Origin: an uncultured Pelagibacteraceae bacterium
GTDB taxonomy: Bacteria; Pseudomonadota; Alphaproteobacteria; Pelagibacterales; Pelagibacteraceae
Length of the DNA: 64,000 nt
Direction: 5' to 3'
Assembly (NCBI GenBank): GCA_902572605.1
Contig: CACGGD010000001.1
Location: 283,861 to 347,860, forward strand
Under the pieces are notes generated by a model. It was not told the origin of the DNA. It saw only the letters and a list, made by a program, of their open reading frames with translations, and made no database searches. Below are positions 50,003 through 58,713 of this stretch, one piece after another; position 1 is the stretch's first letter, and every line of letters starts with the position of its first letter. The position numbers were made by a program, and so were the translations under genes.

Positions 50003-50005
50003 ATG
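49991..50005 (+). promoter_or_regulatory. Abutting divergent starts (CATATG) with candidate leaderless -10
   Basis: The YggS-family ATG (minus, 50000-50002) and ThiE-like ATG (plus, 50003-50005) abut with no spacer. TATGAT at 49991-49996, inside the YggS coding region, would place the plus-strand transcription start exactly on the ThiE-like ATG. The -35 region is weak. The arrangement is seen; promoter use is inferred. Confidence 0.4.
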
Positions 50006-50578
50006 TTTGTCTTTAAAAATAAATATTTTTTTATAATAGAAAGTATCAGAGATATACAATTAAAAGATATAAAAAATTCAAATAAATTCAGCATAATTTA
50101 TAGATCAAAAAATATAGCTGAAAATACGGAAAAATTAATGAAATTTAGAAAAGTCTGTAAAACAAAAAATGTAGATTTTTATGTTTCTAACAACTTAAAG
50201 CTGGCGAATCTTCTAAAAGCAGATGGTGTATATATCTCTGCCTACAATAAAGATCTTAAATTTGCTCATTTAAAAAATTTTAACTTAAGAATAATTGGGT
50301 CTGCTCATAATATTAAAGAACTTAATATAAAAAAATTACAAGGCTGTTCTAGTATTATTTTCTCACGTTTATTTGAGACATCTTATAAGTATAAAAAAGG
50401 TTTTTTAGGTGTAATTAGATTTAATCTTTTAAGACTTTCTAGAAAAGAAAATTTGGTTCCTTTAGGAGGAATAAGATTGTCTAATTTGAATAAACTGAAT
50501 ACCGTAAAATGTGACTCTTTTGCTTTATCATCAGAGATGATAAATAAACCAGTTGTTTTCTCAAGCCGTTGCTTTTAA
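50003..50578 (+). CDS. ThiE/TenI-like thiamine phosphate synthase-family protein
   Basis: 191-residue TIM-barrel-like protein. Residues about 75-110 (ADGVYISAYNKDLKF; IIGSAHNIKELNIKK) and VPLGGIRLSNLNKL match the late strands of ThiE/TenI proteins. The pyrophosphate-binding and catalytic motifs are weak, with GPVFPT-like residues replaced by SRLFETS, so it may not be an active thiamine phosphate synthase. Linkage to a YggS-family gene is known in alphaproteobacteria. It ends before a strong terminator. Confidence 0.7.
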   Translation: MFVFKNKYFFIIESIRDIQLKDIKNSNKFSIIYRSKNIAENTEKLMKFRKVCKTKNVDFYVSNNLKLANLLKADGVYISAYNKDLKFAHLKNFNLRIIGSAHNIKELNIKKLQGCSSIIFSRLFETSYKYKKGFLGVIRFNLLRLSRKENLVPLGGIRLSNLNKLNTVKCDSFALSSEMINKPVVFSSRCF

Positions 50579-50599
50579 TTAAGAATTATTTAATAAAAA

Positions 50600-50625
50600 A
50601 AAAGGGGCGAAAAATCGCCCCTTTT
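50600..50625. terminator. GC-rich bidirectional terminator between ThiE-like gene and porin
   Basis: AAAAGGGGCGA and TCGCCCCTTTT form an 11-bp stem with a 4-base A loop. A runs of A upstream and T downstream make it usable from both strands: it can end the plus-strand ThiE-like gene (stop 50578) and the minus-strand porin (stop 50650). It is the most GC-rich structure in the intergenic DNA of the window. Confidence 0.9.
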
Positions 50626-50649
50626 AATTTTATAAACTAACTAAACTAA

Positions 50650-51684
50650 TTAGAACGCAAAGTTTAGAGCGATAATTGTATCGCTAGCATCTACACCTTC
50701 AGAGTGCGAAATATTACTATAATCAGCTTGCGCTATTGATAGTGTTGCACCACCTAAATTGTAAGCAGCTTGTATAGAGTCCATGTCTATATCTGTGCTT
50801 GCTGTAGATGAAGTTTGGAAGTGTTGTTCACTTGTCTCAGTTGTGTAAGACACTGATAATTGGTCATTAACAGCGAAACCTATAGACATACCTGTGTTTT
50901 CATAATATTCCACAGTTGTTGCACCAGCAGTTACTGCTGCAGTTGTTGTAGGAGCGTTGTATGACTTACCATAACCTAGTGTTACGTTAGCTATAGCGTA
51001 TTCAATACCATAAGCACCACCTTCTTCTAATTGAGTTTCATCAGTTTTACCATCGTCATAGTCTTCTATTTCGTAAAGAGAAGCAGACAAAGTTAAACCA
51101 TCAATTGGCTTACTTACTAATGAGTAAAACGTAGCGTTGTCGCCATTAGTAGTATTTTGTGAGTTCGCGCTATTACCATCTGCTTTTGTTTGACCATAAG
51201 CAAAATGTCCTGTTGTTCCAAAAGGTAATTCTGGAGTGTGGTATTGCAATGTAGCGTAAGACAGTTCAGAAGATGGGTATGTAATACCTTCACTTAGACC
51301 TGTATCAGTCATTGAAGTGTATGCTGATTGATCGAAAGCATACTCTTTACTATTTCCACATTCAGATACACAGATTTTAAATGTTCCCATATCGCCCATT
51401 CCTATTGCGATTTGAGTATCATCGTTAGCTGCGTCACCACTGTCAGTGTTTCTTGGATCTAGTTCCATAGAGTAGCTCCATGTAAAACCATTGTCCATTT
51501 CACCACTAGCTGTGAAATTTAATTCGTTTGAAATACCGATTGTATTATCAATATTAGATTGTCCTTGTGTAGTAAGGTATGTAGCTTTAGCTGAACCACT
51601 TACACTTAATTCACCTGCGTTAGCAGACAACATCAAAGATAATGAAGCGATAGAAACGAATAAAGTTTTCATTATTGTTTTCAT
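50650..51684 (-). CDS. Outer-membrane porin
   Basis: 344-residue porin with a signal peptide (MKTIMKTLFVSIASLSLMLS...ANA, cleavage before GELSVSG) and alternating beta strands (ELNFTASGEMDNGFTWSYSM). It ends in the outer-membrane insertion signal IIALNFAF with a terminal phenylalanine. Two close cysteines (KICVSECGN) may form a loop disulfide. AAGGAT lies 6 bases before the ATG. The composition is noticeably richer in GC than its neighbours, as expected for a highly expressed surface protein. It likely mediates general solute entry; specificity is unknown. Confidence 0.9.
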   Translation of the reverse strand: MKTIMKTLFVSIASLSLMLSANAGELSVSGSAKATYLTTQGQSNIDNTIGISNELNFTASGEMDNGFTWSYSMELDPRNTDSGDAANDDTQIAIGMGDMGTFKICVSECGNSKEYAFDQSAYTSMTDTGLSEGITYPSSELSYATLQYHTPELPFGTTGHFAYGQTKADGNSANSQNTTNGDNATFYSLVSKPIDGLTLSASLYEIEDYDDGKTDETQLEEGGAYGIEYAIANVTLGYGKSYNAPTTTAAVTAGATTVEYYENTGMSIGFAVNDQLSVSYTTETSEQHFQTSSTASTDIDMDSIQAAYNLGGATLSIAQADYSNISHSEGVDASDTIIALNFAF

Positions 51685-51776
51685 TGTTTTATCCTTTGTT
51701 TTTGTTTTAATAATTAAAACGTGAAGAAAATTAACATTTTCAGGCCTTTTTAAAATTCAAAAACCTCAAATTTACT

Positions 51777-51809
51777 ATTATATTTGCAATATGTTGTATA
51801 ATTACAACA
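51777..51809 (-). promoter_or_regulatory. Porin promoter region with an 18-bp inverted repeat
   Basis: On the minus strand a perfect TATAAT (51777-51782) lies about 93 bases before the porin ATG, with TTGTAA (51802-51807) 19 bases upstream as a possible -35. A perfect inverted repeat TGTTGTA-TAAT-TACAACA occupies 51792-51809, covering that -35. It looks like an operator. The regulator is unknown. Confidence 0.5.
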
Positions 51810-51896
51810 CTTTTTAAGGTCTTTTTCTATTTTTAATAGAATATTGAAATTTAAACAATTTTTTTGTTTTTCCTTATTCTTTGGCATAAACATTAA

Positions 51897-51902
51897 TATA
51901 AT
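51897..51902 (+). promoter_or_regulatory. Candidate -10 for the DUF3576 lipoprotein operon
   Basis: TATAAT ends 11 bases before the ATG at 51914, so the mRNA would have a leader of only about 5 bases. There is no Shine-Dalgarno motif. The -35 region is unclear. The rest of the 229-base spacer holds the porin promoter and no gene that I can support. Confidence 0.45.
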
Positions 51903-51913
51903 CCTTATAAAAA

Positions 51914-52438
51914 ATGACAAAAAACTTAAAATTTTTATTAATTATTCTTCTTAGTGTAACAATGTTGACATCCTGCCAGGCTTTTAAACCCAAAAAAGTC
52001 GATACTAGAGAAGTTCCTATCAAAGGAGACGATAGGGCAAGAAAGGCTATAGAGGAAGGTGGAGGTGTTTCATTAAAAAATGTCCTTAATAAAAGAAGAG
52101 GAACAAACTTTGAATTTAGTTCATCTAATTCAATGTGGAGAGCATCATTAGAAATTTTAGATTTTCTTCCTTTAAGTACTGTAGATTATTCTGGTGGAAT
52201 GATAGTATCAGATTGGTACACGGGTGAAAGTTCGAATGAAGCAATTAAAATTTCAATTAGATTTCTATCTAATGAAGTTCGAAGCGATAGTCTAAAAATA
52301 GTTGTTCATAAAAAAAAATGTTCAGAAAATCAATCTTGTAGAACTCAATTATTAAATAATTCAAAAATTAGTGAGGAGTTAAGAGTTACGATTTTAAAAA
52401 AAGCAGCTGAATTAGAAAAAGAAAAAAAGAAAAAATAA
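51914..52438 (+). CDS. DUF3576-family lipoprotein
   Basis: 174-residue lipoprotein: the signal [18 protein letters not shown] places the lipid-modified cysteine at about residue 21. The remainder, including [26 protein letters not shown] and [16 protein letters not shown], matches DUF3576. In alphaproteobacteria this family sits just before leuS, as here, but its function is unknown. It should be anchored in the outer membrane. leuS follows after 7 bases, so they are co-transcribed. Confidence 0.85.
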   Translation: MTKNLKFLLIILLSVTMLTSCQAFKPKKVDTREVPIKGDDRARKAIEEGGGVSLKNVLNKRRGTNFEFSSSNSMWRASLEILDFLPLSTVDYSGGMIVSDWYTGESSNEAIKISIRFLSNEVRSDSLKIVVHKKKCSENQSCRTQLLNNSKISEELRVTILKKAAELEKEKKKK

Positions 52439-52445
52439 ATCTTTA

Positions 52446-54980
52446 ATGGAAAGAGTAAATTTTCAAGTAATTGAAAAAAAGTGGCAAGAAAAATTTATTT
52501 CTTCCAAACTCTACAATAAAAAGGGTAAAAAATTTTATTGTTTAGAAATGTTTCCTTATCCTTCAGGAAAAATACATATGGGTCACGTAAGAAATTATAC
52601 TATTGGAGATGTAATAGCACGTTATAAATACATGAAAGGTTTTGATGTTTTACATCCTATGGGCTGGGATGCTTTTGGGTTGCCAGCAGAAAATGCAGCT
52701 AGAATGAATAACTTAAAGCCTAAAGATTGGACACAAGAAAATATTAAGATAATGAAAGCTCAATTAAAAATGCTCGGCCTATCTATTGATTGGGATTTAG
52801 AGATATCTACCTGTGATGAAAGTTATTACAAACACCAACAAGAACTATTTATTGACTTCTATAATCAAGGTTTGGTTTCCCGTAAAGAAACTTATGTTAA
52901 CTGGGATCCTGTCGAAAAAACTGTTTTAGCAAATGAACAAGTCATAAATGGAAAAGGCTGGAGATCTAATGCGGTTGTAGAAAGAAAGAAATTATCTCAA
53001 TGGTTTTTTAATATCACTAAATTCTCAAATGAACTCTTAAAAGATTTACAAAAACTTTCAGGATGGCCAGAAAAAGTAAAGTTAATGCAAAAAAATTGGA
53101 TTGGAAAATCTATTGGCTGTGAATTAAATTTTAAGATCATTGGTAAAGACAAAGATATATCTATTTTTACTACAAGACCAGATACCATTTTTGGAGCAAG
53201 TTTTATTGCTATTTCAGTTGATCATGAAATCTGTAAAAATTTTGATAAGGGTCAAGATTTTGAAAAATTTAAAGATAAGTGTTCTAAAATAGGAACAACT
53301 GAAGAAGCTTTAGCAAATGCAGAAAAATTAGGTTTTAAAACTGAACTTTTTGCTCAGCATCCTTTTTTAAAAGATAAAAAAATACCTATATACGTAGCAA
53401 ATTTTGTCTTGATGGATTATGGAAATGGTGCAATTTTTGGGTGCCCAGCTCACGATCAAAGAGATTTTGATTTTGCAAAAAAATATGAACTTCCAGTTAT
53501 AAGAGTAGTTTCAAGCAAAAATAATTCTAATAATGGAGAAGAAATGAAAGAAGCATACATTGGTGATGGCAAGATGGTTAATTCTGAATTTTTAAATAAT
53601 TTAGATGTAGATGAAGCAAAAAAAAAAATTATTGATAAGATTGAAGAAAAAAAGATAGGAAAAAAACAAACTTTATTTAGACTAAAAGATTGGGGAATTT
53701 CTAGACAAAGATACTGGGGATGTCCAATACCTATGATTTATTTAGAAGATGGTTCTGTTGTTCCAGTAGATAAAAGTGAGCTACCAATTAAACTTCCTAA
53801 TGACGCAGATCTCAATTCTTCTGGAAATCCATTAAAAAATCATCCTAATTGGAAAAAAACTACTCACAAAAAGACTGGCAAGCCTGCAATCAGAGAAACA
53901 GACACACTGGATACTTTTGTTGACTCATCTTGGTATTTTCTAAGATTTTGTTCGCCTAAAAATAAAAATGCTCCTTACGATAATGATAAAGTCAATTATT
54001 GGATGCCAGTTGATCAATATATTGGCGGTATAGAGCATGCAATTCTACATTTGCTTTATTCGCGTTTTTTTATGAAGGCAATCAAAAAATGTAATAGTAA
54101 ATTTAAATATTCAGAACCATTTAATAATTTATTTACACAAGGTATGGTTTGTCATGAAACCTATAAGGATCAAAAAGGTAACTGGCTTTACCCTGATGAA
54201 GTAAAAATAAATTCTAAAAAAGAAGCAATTAAAATACTAGATAAGTCTGAAGTCAAAATTGGTCCATCAGAATCGATGTCAAAATCTAAAAAGAATACAG
54301 TTGATCCTGAAACTATGATTAAACAATATGGAGCGGATTCAGTTAGATGGTTTATCTTATCTGACAGTCCTCCAGAAAAAGATATACAATGGTCTGACAC
54401 TGGTGTTTTTTCTTCAAACAAATTTTTACAAAAAATATGGAATCTAAACCAAACAATTTTAAAAAGAACTGACACTAAAAAAGATAATGATAAAGAAAAA
54501 AAGATCTTTGAGGAAAAAATTAATTTGTACGTTTATAAAATTGATAATGCGATAAATAATTTTCAATTTAATGTTGCTATTGCACAATTTTATGAAGTTT
54601 ATAGATATTATAGTGAGTCCATTAAACTAGAAATAAGTACTAAAGTTTTGGCAGATAATATAATTAAGATAATGAAACTAATGATACCTTTTACACCTCA
54701 TCTTGCACATGAATGCTTATCAAATTTAAAATGTAAAGAAGCACATAAATGGCCAAAAATAGACGTAAAAGTATTAGAAAGAATCAAAATAAACATGGTT
54801 GTTCAAGTAAATGGAAAAACTAGAGACGTTTTAGCTATTAAAAAAGATCTTAGCCAAAAGGAGTTAGACCAATTAATAAAGAAATCCTCCAAAGCTAACA
54901 AACACTTGATAAATAAAAAGATTATAAAAACTATCTTTATCAAAAATAAAATTATAAATTATATTATTAACAGCCAATGA
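52446..54980 (+). CDS. leuS: Leucyl-tRNA synthetase
   Basis: Class I synthetase charging tRNA-Leu. HIGH motif in [15 protein letters not shown] (about residues 37-51), CP1 editing domain with [12 protein letters not shown] and the [19 protein letters not shown]-type editing pocket, and the KMSKS loop as [11 protein letters not shown]. Length (844 residues) is normal. It overlaps lptE by 4 bases (ATGA). Confidence 0.97.
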   Translation: MERVNFQVIEKKWQEKFISSKLYNKKGKKFYCLEMFPYPSGKIHMGHVRNYTIGDVIARYKYMKGFDVLHPMGWDAFGLPAENAARMNNLKPKDWTQENIKIMKAQLKMLGLSIDWDLEISTCDESYYKHQQELFIDFYNQGLVSRKETYVNWDPVEKTVLANEQVINGKGWRSNAVVERKKLSQWFFNITKFSNELLKDLQKLSGWPEKVKLMQKNWIGKSIGCELNFKIIGKDKDISIFTTRPDTIFGASFIAISVDHEICKNFDKGQDFEKFKDKCSKIGTTEEALANAEKLGFKTELFAQHPFLKDKKIPIYVANFVLMDYGNGAIFGCPAHDQRDFDFAKKYELPVIRVVSSKNNSNNGEEMKEAYIGDGKMVNSEFLNNLDVDEAKKKIIDKIEEKKIGKKQTLFRLKDWGISRQRYWGCPIPMIYLEDGSVVPVDKSELPIKLPNDADLNSSGNPLKNHPNWKKTTHKKTGKPAIRETDTLDTFVDSSWYFLRFCSPKNKNAPYDNDKVNYWMPVDQYIGGIEHAILHLLYSRFFMKAIKKCNSKFKYSEPFNNLFTQGMVCHETYKDQKGNWLYPDEVKINSKKEAIKILDKSEVKIGPSESMSKSKKNTVDPETMIKQYGADSVRWFILSDSPPEKDIQWSDTGVFSSNKFLQKIWNLNQTILKRTDTKKDNDKEKKIFEEKINLYVYKIDNAINNFQFNVAIAQFYEVYRYYSESIKLEISTKVLADNIIKIMKLMIPFTPHLAHECLSNLKCKEAHKWPKIDVKVLERIKINMVVQVNGKTRDVLAIKKDLSQKELDQLIKKSSKANKHLINKKIIKTIFIKNKIINYIINSQ

Positions 54981-55453
54981 GACAAATATTAGTAAAATCC
55001 TTATTAATTCTTCTTTTATTAACAACAGTTAATTGTGGATTTAAAGTGATAAATGAATCTGAAAAAAATGAATTTTCAATAGAGAATATCAAAACTTCAG
55101 GGGATAAAAGAATAAATTTTAGAATCAAAAATGACCTACTCAACTATTCCAAAAAAAATAATCAAAACGTTCTATTCATAGATCTAAAAACAAAAAAGAC
55201 TAAAAATATAAAAGAAAAAAACATTAAAAACGAGATTACTAAATATGAAATTATTTTGAATGCTAATGTCAAATTTAATTTGGTAAACAGTGATGTTATT
55301 TACAAAATAAATCTTTCAAATAATGGAAATTATTTAGTAGAAGATAGTTACTCAACAACACTAAATAATGAAAAAAAATTAATCGACGACTTAATAGAAA
55401 ATATGTCTGAAAAAATTCTTAAAAAAATAATCTTAAAATTAAATGATATTTAA
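54977..55453 (+). CDS. lptE: LptE-like LPS-assembly lipoprotein
   Basis: 158-residue lipoprotein with signal [17 protein letters not shown] (lipid cysteine at about residue 21 followed by GF, as in LptE). In E. coli the order leuS-lptE-holA is conserved, and the same order here supports the call, since LptE sequences are poorly conserved. It plugs LptD in the outer membrane for LPS export. It overlaps leuS by 4 and holA by 11 bases. Confidence 0.82.
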   Translation: MRQILVKSLLILLLLTTVNCGFKVINESEKNEFSIENIKTSGDKRINFRIKNDLLNYSKKNNQNVLFIDLKTKKTKNIKEKNIKNEITKYEIILNANVKFNLVNSDVIYKINLSNNGNYLVEDSYSTTLNNEKKLIDDLIENMSEKILKKIILKLNDI

Positions 55454-56441
55454 AAGTTACATTATAGAACAAAAAATAGAAACTATCGGCAATCATAACA
55501 TTTTTTTATTTTATGGAGAAAATGAAGGTTTAAAAAAAGAATTTAAAGAAAAATTAATAACCCAACATAAAGAAGAAGAGATTCTTAACTTATTTCAAGA
55601 TGACATAATTAAAAACAAAGATATTTTAATAAATGAAGTAATCAACAAATCCTTGTTTAATGAAAAAAAAATAATTTTTATTAATCAAGCAAGTGATAAA
55701 GTTTTAGATATAATTGAAGAAATTGCAGACAATATTAAAGAAGAGAGAATTTTTTTATTTTCAGATGTTCTAGATAAAAAGTCTAAGTTAAGAAACTATT
55801 TTGAAAAATCTAAATCGTGTGGAATTGTGGCTTGTTACCAAGATAATGAGATGACAATTAGAAAACTAATATTTAAAAAATTAAGTGCTTGCCAAGGTCT
55901 TACAAATGAAGTTGTAAATTTTATTATTCAAAATACTGGGTTAGATCGGAATAAAATTAATAATGAAATTGATAAAATAATGAGTTTTTTTAAAGATAAA
56001 AAGATTGATCTTAAAACTATCGATTTATTACTTAACATTAGATCAAGTGATGACTTTAATGTTCTTAAAGATGAAGCGCTAAACGGCAATAAAATCAACA
56101 CAAATAGACTGCTTGCGGATACTGTGTTCGAGGATGAAAATAATGTTTATTATTTAAATTTGATTAATCAGAGGATTAAAAAACTTAGTGAAATAGATAA
56201 TATTAAAAAAGATAATTCTGATATTGAGTCAATAATCTCAAACCTAAAACCTCCTGTGTTTTGGAAGGATAAACCACAAATAATTATGCAGTCAAAAAAA
56301 TGGGATAAAGCAAAATTACAAGAAGCTTTAAAAAAGACTTACAATTTAGAAATTGAGATTAAATCTAACTCGTTAATTAGAAAAGATTTATTAATTAAAA
56401 ATTTAATAATTGAACTGTGCTCTACAGCTAGCTCCGCTTAA
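55443..56441 (+). CDS. holA: DNA polymerase III delta subunit
   Basis: Clamp-loader subunit that opens the beta clamp. It is 332 residues with NIFLFYGENEGLKKEFKE at the N-terminus, a helical collar region, and KPPVFWKDKPQIIMQSKKW-type landmarks (landmarks PPVFWKDKP and SKKW) near the C-terminus as in alphaproteobacterial HolA. The leuS-lptE-holA order supports it. Its 3' end overlaps parB by 14 bases tail to tail. Confidence 0.92.
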   Translation: MIFKSYIIEQKIETIGNHNIFLFYGENEGLKKEFKEKLITQHKEEEILNLFQDDIIKNKDILINEVINKSLFNEKKIIFINQASDKVLDIIEEIADNIKEERIFLFSDVLDKKSKLRNYFEKSKSCGIVACYQDNEMTIRKLIFKKLSACQGLTNEVVNFIIQNTGLDRNKINNEIDKIMSFFKDKKIDLKTIDLLLNIRSSDDFNVLKDEALNGNKINTNRLLADTVFEDENNVYYLNLINQRIKKLSEIDNIKKDNSDIESIISNLKPPVFWKDKPQIIMQSKKWDKAKLQEALKKTYNLEIEIKSNSLIRKDLLIKNLIIELCSTASSA

Positions 56442-57294
56442 GTAAATTTGAAACAAGTTCGAATTGCTCTAAATTTTTATACAAAATAGTAATTTTTCCA
56501 GAATTATTTTTTTTATTTTGAATATTAACATTCAAACCCAGGTTATCTTGAATTTTATTTTGTTCATTTAGTATATTTGAATCTATTTTAATTTGACCAG
56601 ACTTTTGTGGGCCCTTTTGGCCCCTTACTAAAAGTTCAACACTTCTAGCACTTAGTTTTTTTGCTACTATTTCTTCTGCAATATTTGTAGCACTTGGTAA
56701 TCCTATTAAAGGTCTAGCTTGCCCAGCGGTAAGGTTGCCTTCCTCGATTAAGCCAATTACATCTTTTGGTAATGTTAAAAGACGTAAAGTATTACTAATG
56801 TGACTTCTGCTTTTAGACATAAATTTAGCTATTTTTTCATGATCATATCCAAATTCTTCTGACAATCTTTGATATCCTTTTGCCTCTTCTATAACATTAA
56901 GATCATCACGTTGAATATTTTCTACAATTGCAACCTCTAAGGCCTCGTTATCATTTAAATCTAAAATCACAATCGGTACTTCATGTAAACCAGCTCTTTG
57001 AGCAGCTAACCACCTTCTTTCACCAGCAACTATTTCAAATCTACCAGGATCTACTTTGTCACTTCTTACAGCTATAGGTTGAATAATACCGTTTTTCTTT
57101 ATAGAATTCGCTAATTCAGACAGTTTTTCTTCATTGAAGTGAGTTCTAGGTTGATACTTATTTGGACTCAAATCGCCAATGTTTGCCTTAAGTCTGTTAA
57201 TGCTTGCTATGTCTTCATTTTTTATTTTCTCTTTTTGATCTCCAAAAAGAGCCGTTAACCCTCTGCCCAGTCCTTTTTTTTTTGAAGTACTCAT
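56428..57294 (-). CDS. parB: Chromosome-partitioning protein ParB
   Basis: CTPase and parS-binding protein that loads and spreads at the origin region. N-terminal KKGLGRGLTALFGD, the CTP-binding motif region GERRWLAAQRAGL and VENIQRDDLNVIEEA, then a helix-turn-helix with SRSHISNTLRLL. Length (288 residues) is normal. It overlaps parA by 4 bases. Two parS-like palindromes lie about 1 kb upstream in rsmG. Confidence 0.96.
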   Translation of the reverse strand: MSTSKKKGLGRGLTALFGDQKEKIKNEDIASINRLKANIGDLSPNKYQPRTHFNEEKLSELANSIKKNGIIQPIAVRSDKVDPGRFEIVAGERRWLAAQRAGLHEVPIVILDLNDNEALEVAIVENIQRDDLNVIEEAKGYQRLSEEFGYDHEKIAKFMSKSRSHISNTLRLLTLPKDVIGLIEEGNLTAGQARPLIGLPSATNIAEEIVAKKLSARSVELLVRGQKGPQKSGQIKIDSNILNEQNKIQDNLGLNVNIQNKKNNSGKITILYKNLEQFELVSNLLKRS

Positions 57295-58094
57295 GCCGCA
57301 CTTTCCACATCTATATTTTTCTTAGTCAAAAACTCATCTGCTAATTTTAAATAAGATTTGCTACCTAAACATGTTTTGTCATAAATAACACAAGGCAATC
57401 CGTGTGAAGGGGCCTCTGATAATCTAACGTTTCTAGGTATTACAGTTTTGTAAACTTTGTCCTTAAAGTGATTTCTTGCTTCTTTGTCAACTTGCGAAGA
57501 CAATTTATTTCTTTTGTCAAACATGGTCAGTAAAATTCCTCTAACTTTTAAATCAGGATTTAGGTTCACTTTAATTCTTTCAATCGTTTTCACCAGCTGG
57601 GTTATTCCCTCTAAAGCAAAAAATTCTGTTTGTAGAGGGACCAACAATTCGTCAGATGCAACTAAAGCCATTATAGTTAGTAAGCTTAAAGAAGGTGGAC
57701 AATCTATGAAAATGTTATCGTATGTTGAGAGCAAATTATTTTTTTCTTTATCTAAAATTTGTTTTAAAACAAATGCTCTATCTGAATCATTAGCAGTTTC
57801 AACTTCAAGACCGGATAGATTTACATTTGAACCTATGATGTCTAAATTTTTAACATCTGTTTTTTGGATGGCTTCTTTAATTTCAATTTTTTTTATGAGT
57901 AAATTATAAATATTATTTTTTTCATCGTTATTAGATCGACCTAATCCAGTTGTCGCATTACCCTGTGGATCTAGATCAATGATCAGATTATTTTGACCCA
58001 AAATGGACAAAGATGTAGCCAAGTTAATTACAGTAGTTGTTTTACCTACTCCGCCCTTTTGATTTATAACTGCTATTGTAGATCTTTTTTCCAT
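57291..58094 (-). CDS. parA: Chromosome-partitioning ATPase ParA
   Basis: Deviant Walker A ATPase that moves ParB-parS complexes. INQKGGVGKTTTVINLATSL is at residues 10-29, followed by IDLDPQGNATTGLG and FIDCPPSLSLLTIMAL. Length (267 residues) is normal for chromosomal ParA/Soj. It starts 1 base after the rsmG stop and overlaps parB, giving the standard mnmG-rsmG-parA-parB order. Confidence 0.97.
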   Translation of the reverse strand: MEKRSTIAVINQKGGVGKTTTVINLATSLSILGQNNLIIDLDPQGNATTGLGRSNNDEKNNIYNLLIKKIEIKEAIQKTDVKNLDIIGSNVNLSGLEVETANDSDRAFVLKQILDKEKNNLLSTYDNIFIDCPPSLSLLTIMALVASDELLVPLQTEFFALEGITQLVKTIERIKVNLNPDLKVRGILLTMFDKRNKLSSQVDKEARNHFKDKVYKTVIPRNVRLSEAPSHGLPCVIYDKTCLGSKSYLKLADEFLTKKNIDVESAA

Positions 58095-58095
58095 T

Positions 58096-58713
58096 TTATT
58101 TTGCCTTAACTATAATTATTTTAGAATCATTCTCAGTTATGCTATTTTCAAGTTTATAACTATAATTAGGTCCTAAAGATAGATTATTTATCTCAGTCTG
58201 TGCATCTTTTCCTTTTAATATGATCAATTTGTGAGGTTTTTTAATAATTTCACGTGAAATTTTCATTATTTCAGGCAATTTCTTAAATGCTCTGCATACT
58301 ATTAATTCCTCTGATATCTCATTATCATAAACATTTTTTTCTATATCAACATATTTAAGATCTAATTTTTCTTTAATTTTACTCAAAAAAACTCTTTTTA
58401 CAGCTGATTTTTCATATAATTTCACGTGAAATCCATCATTTTTATCGAATAAAGCTAATATTATACCTGGAAATCCAGCCCCAGATCCTAAATCTGCGAT
58501 ATTTTTAATTTTATAGCTATCAATAAACCTTGTTATTTGAGCTGAATCCAAAATATGCCTAAACCAAATGCTTTTAACAGTATTTTTAGAAATAAGATTA
58601 TAACGATTATTAAACTCTAATAGGGAATTGATGAATATATCGATTTTTTTTATTGAATTATCTGAAAATAAAAGGTCTTTTTTAAGAATTTCTTTAACTC
58701 TAAGCTCATCCAT
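58096..58713 (-). CDS. rsmG: 16S rRNA (guanine527-N7)-methyltransferase
   Basis: Methylates G527 of 16S rRNA. The SAM-binding motif is ADLGSGAGFPGIILALF (about residues 68-84). Length (205 residues from the ATG at 58713) is normal. Its ATG overlaps the mnmG stop as TGATG; an extra in-frame TTG at 58716 is less likely. The coding region contains two parS-like sites (58246-58261 and 58419-58432). Confidence 0.95.
   Translation of the reverse strand: MDELRVKEILKKDLLFSDNSIKKIDIFINSLLEFNNRYNLISKNTVKSIWFRHILDSAQITRFIDSYKIKNIADLGSGAGFPGIILALFDKNDGFHVKLYEKSAVKRVFLSKIKEKLDLKYVDIEKNVYDNEISEELIVCRAFKKLPEIMKISREIIKKPHKLIILKGKDAQTEINNLSLGPNYSYKLENSITENDSKIIIVKAK
58246..58261. other. parS-like centromere site 1
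   Basis: Perfect 16-bp palindrome AATTTCACGTGAAATT, containing the 12-bp parS core TTTCACGTGAAA. It differs from the consensus TGTTTCACGTGAAACA only in the outer positions. It lies inside rsmG, about 160 bases upstream of parA. Confidence 0.9.
58419..58432. other. parS-like centromere site 2
   Basis: Perfect 14-bp palindrome ATTTCACGTGAAAT with the same 12-bp core as site 1, 158 bases away, also inside rsmG. Two exact copies of this GC-rich core in AT-rich DNA, next to parAB, are very unlikely by chance. Confidence 0.9.
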
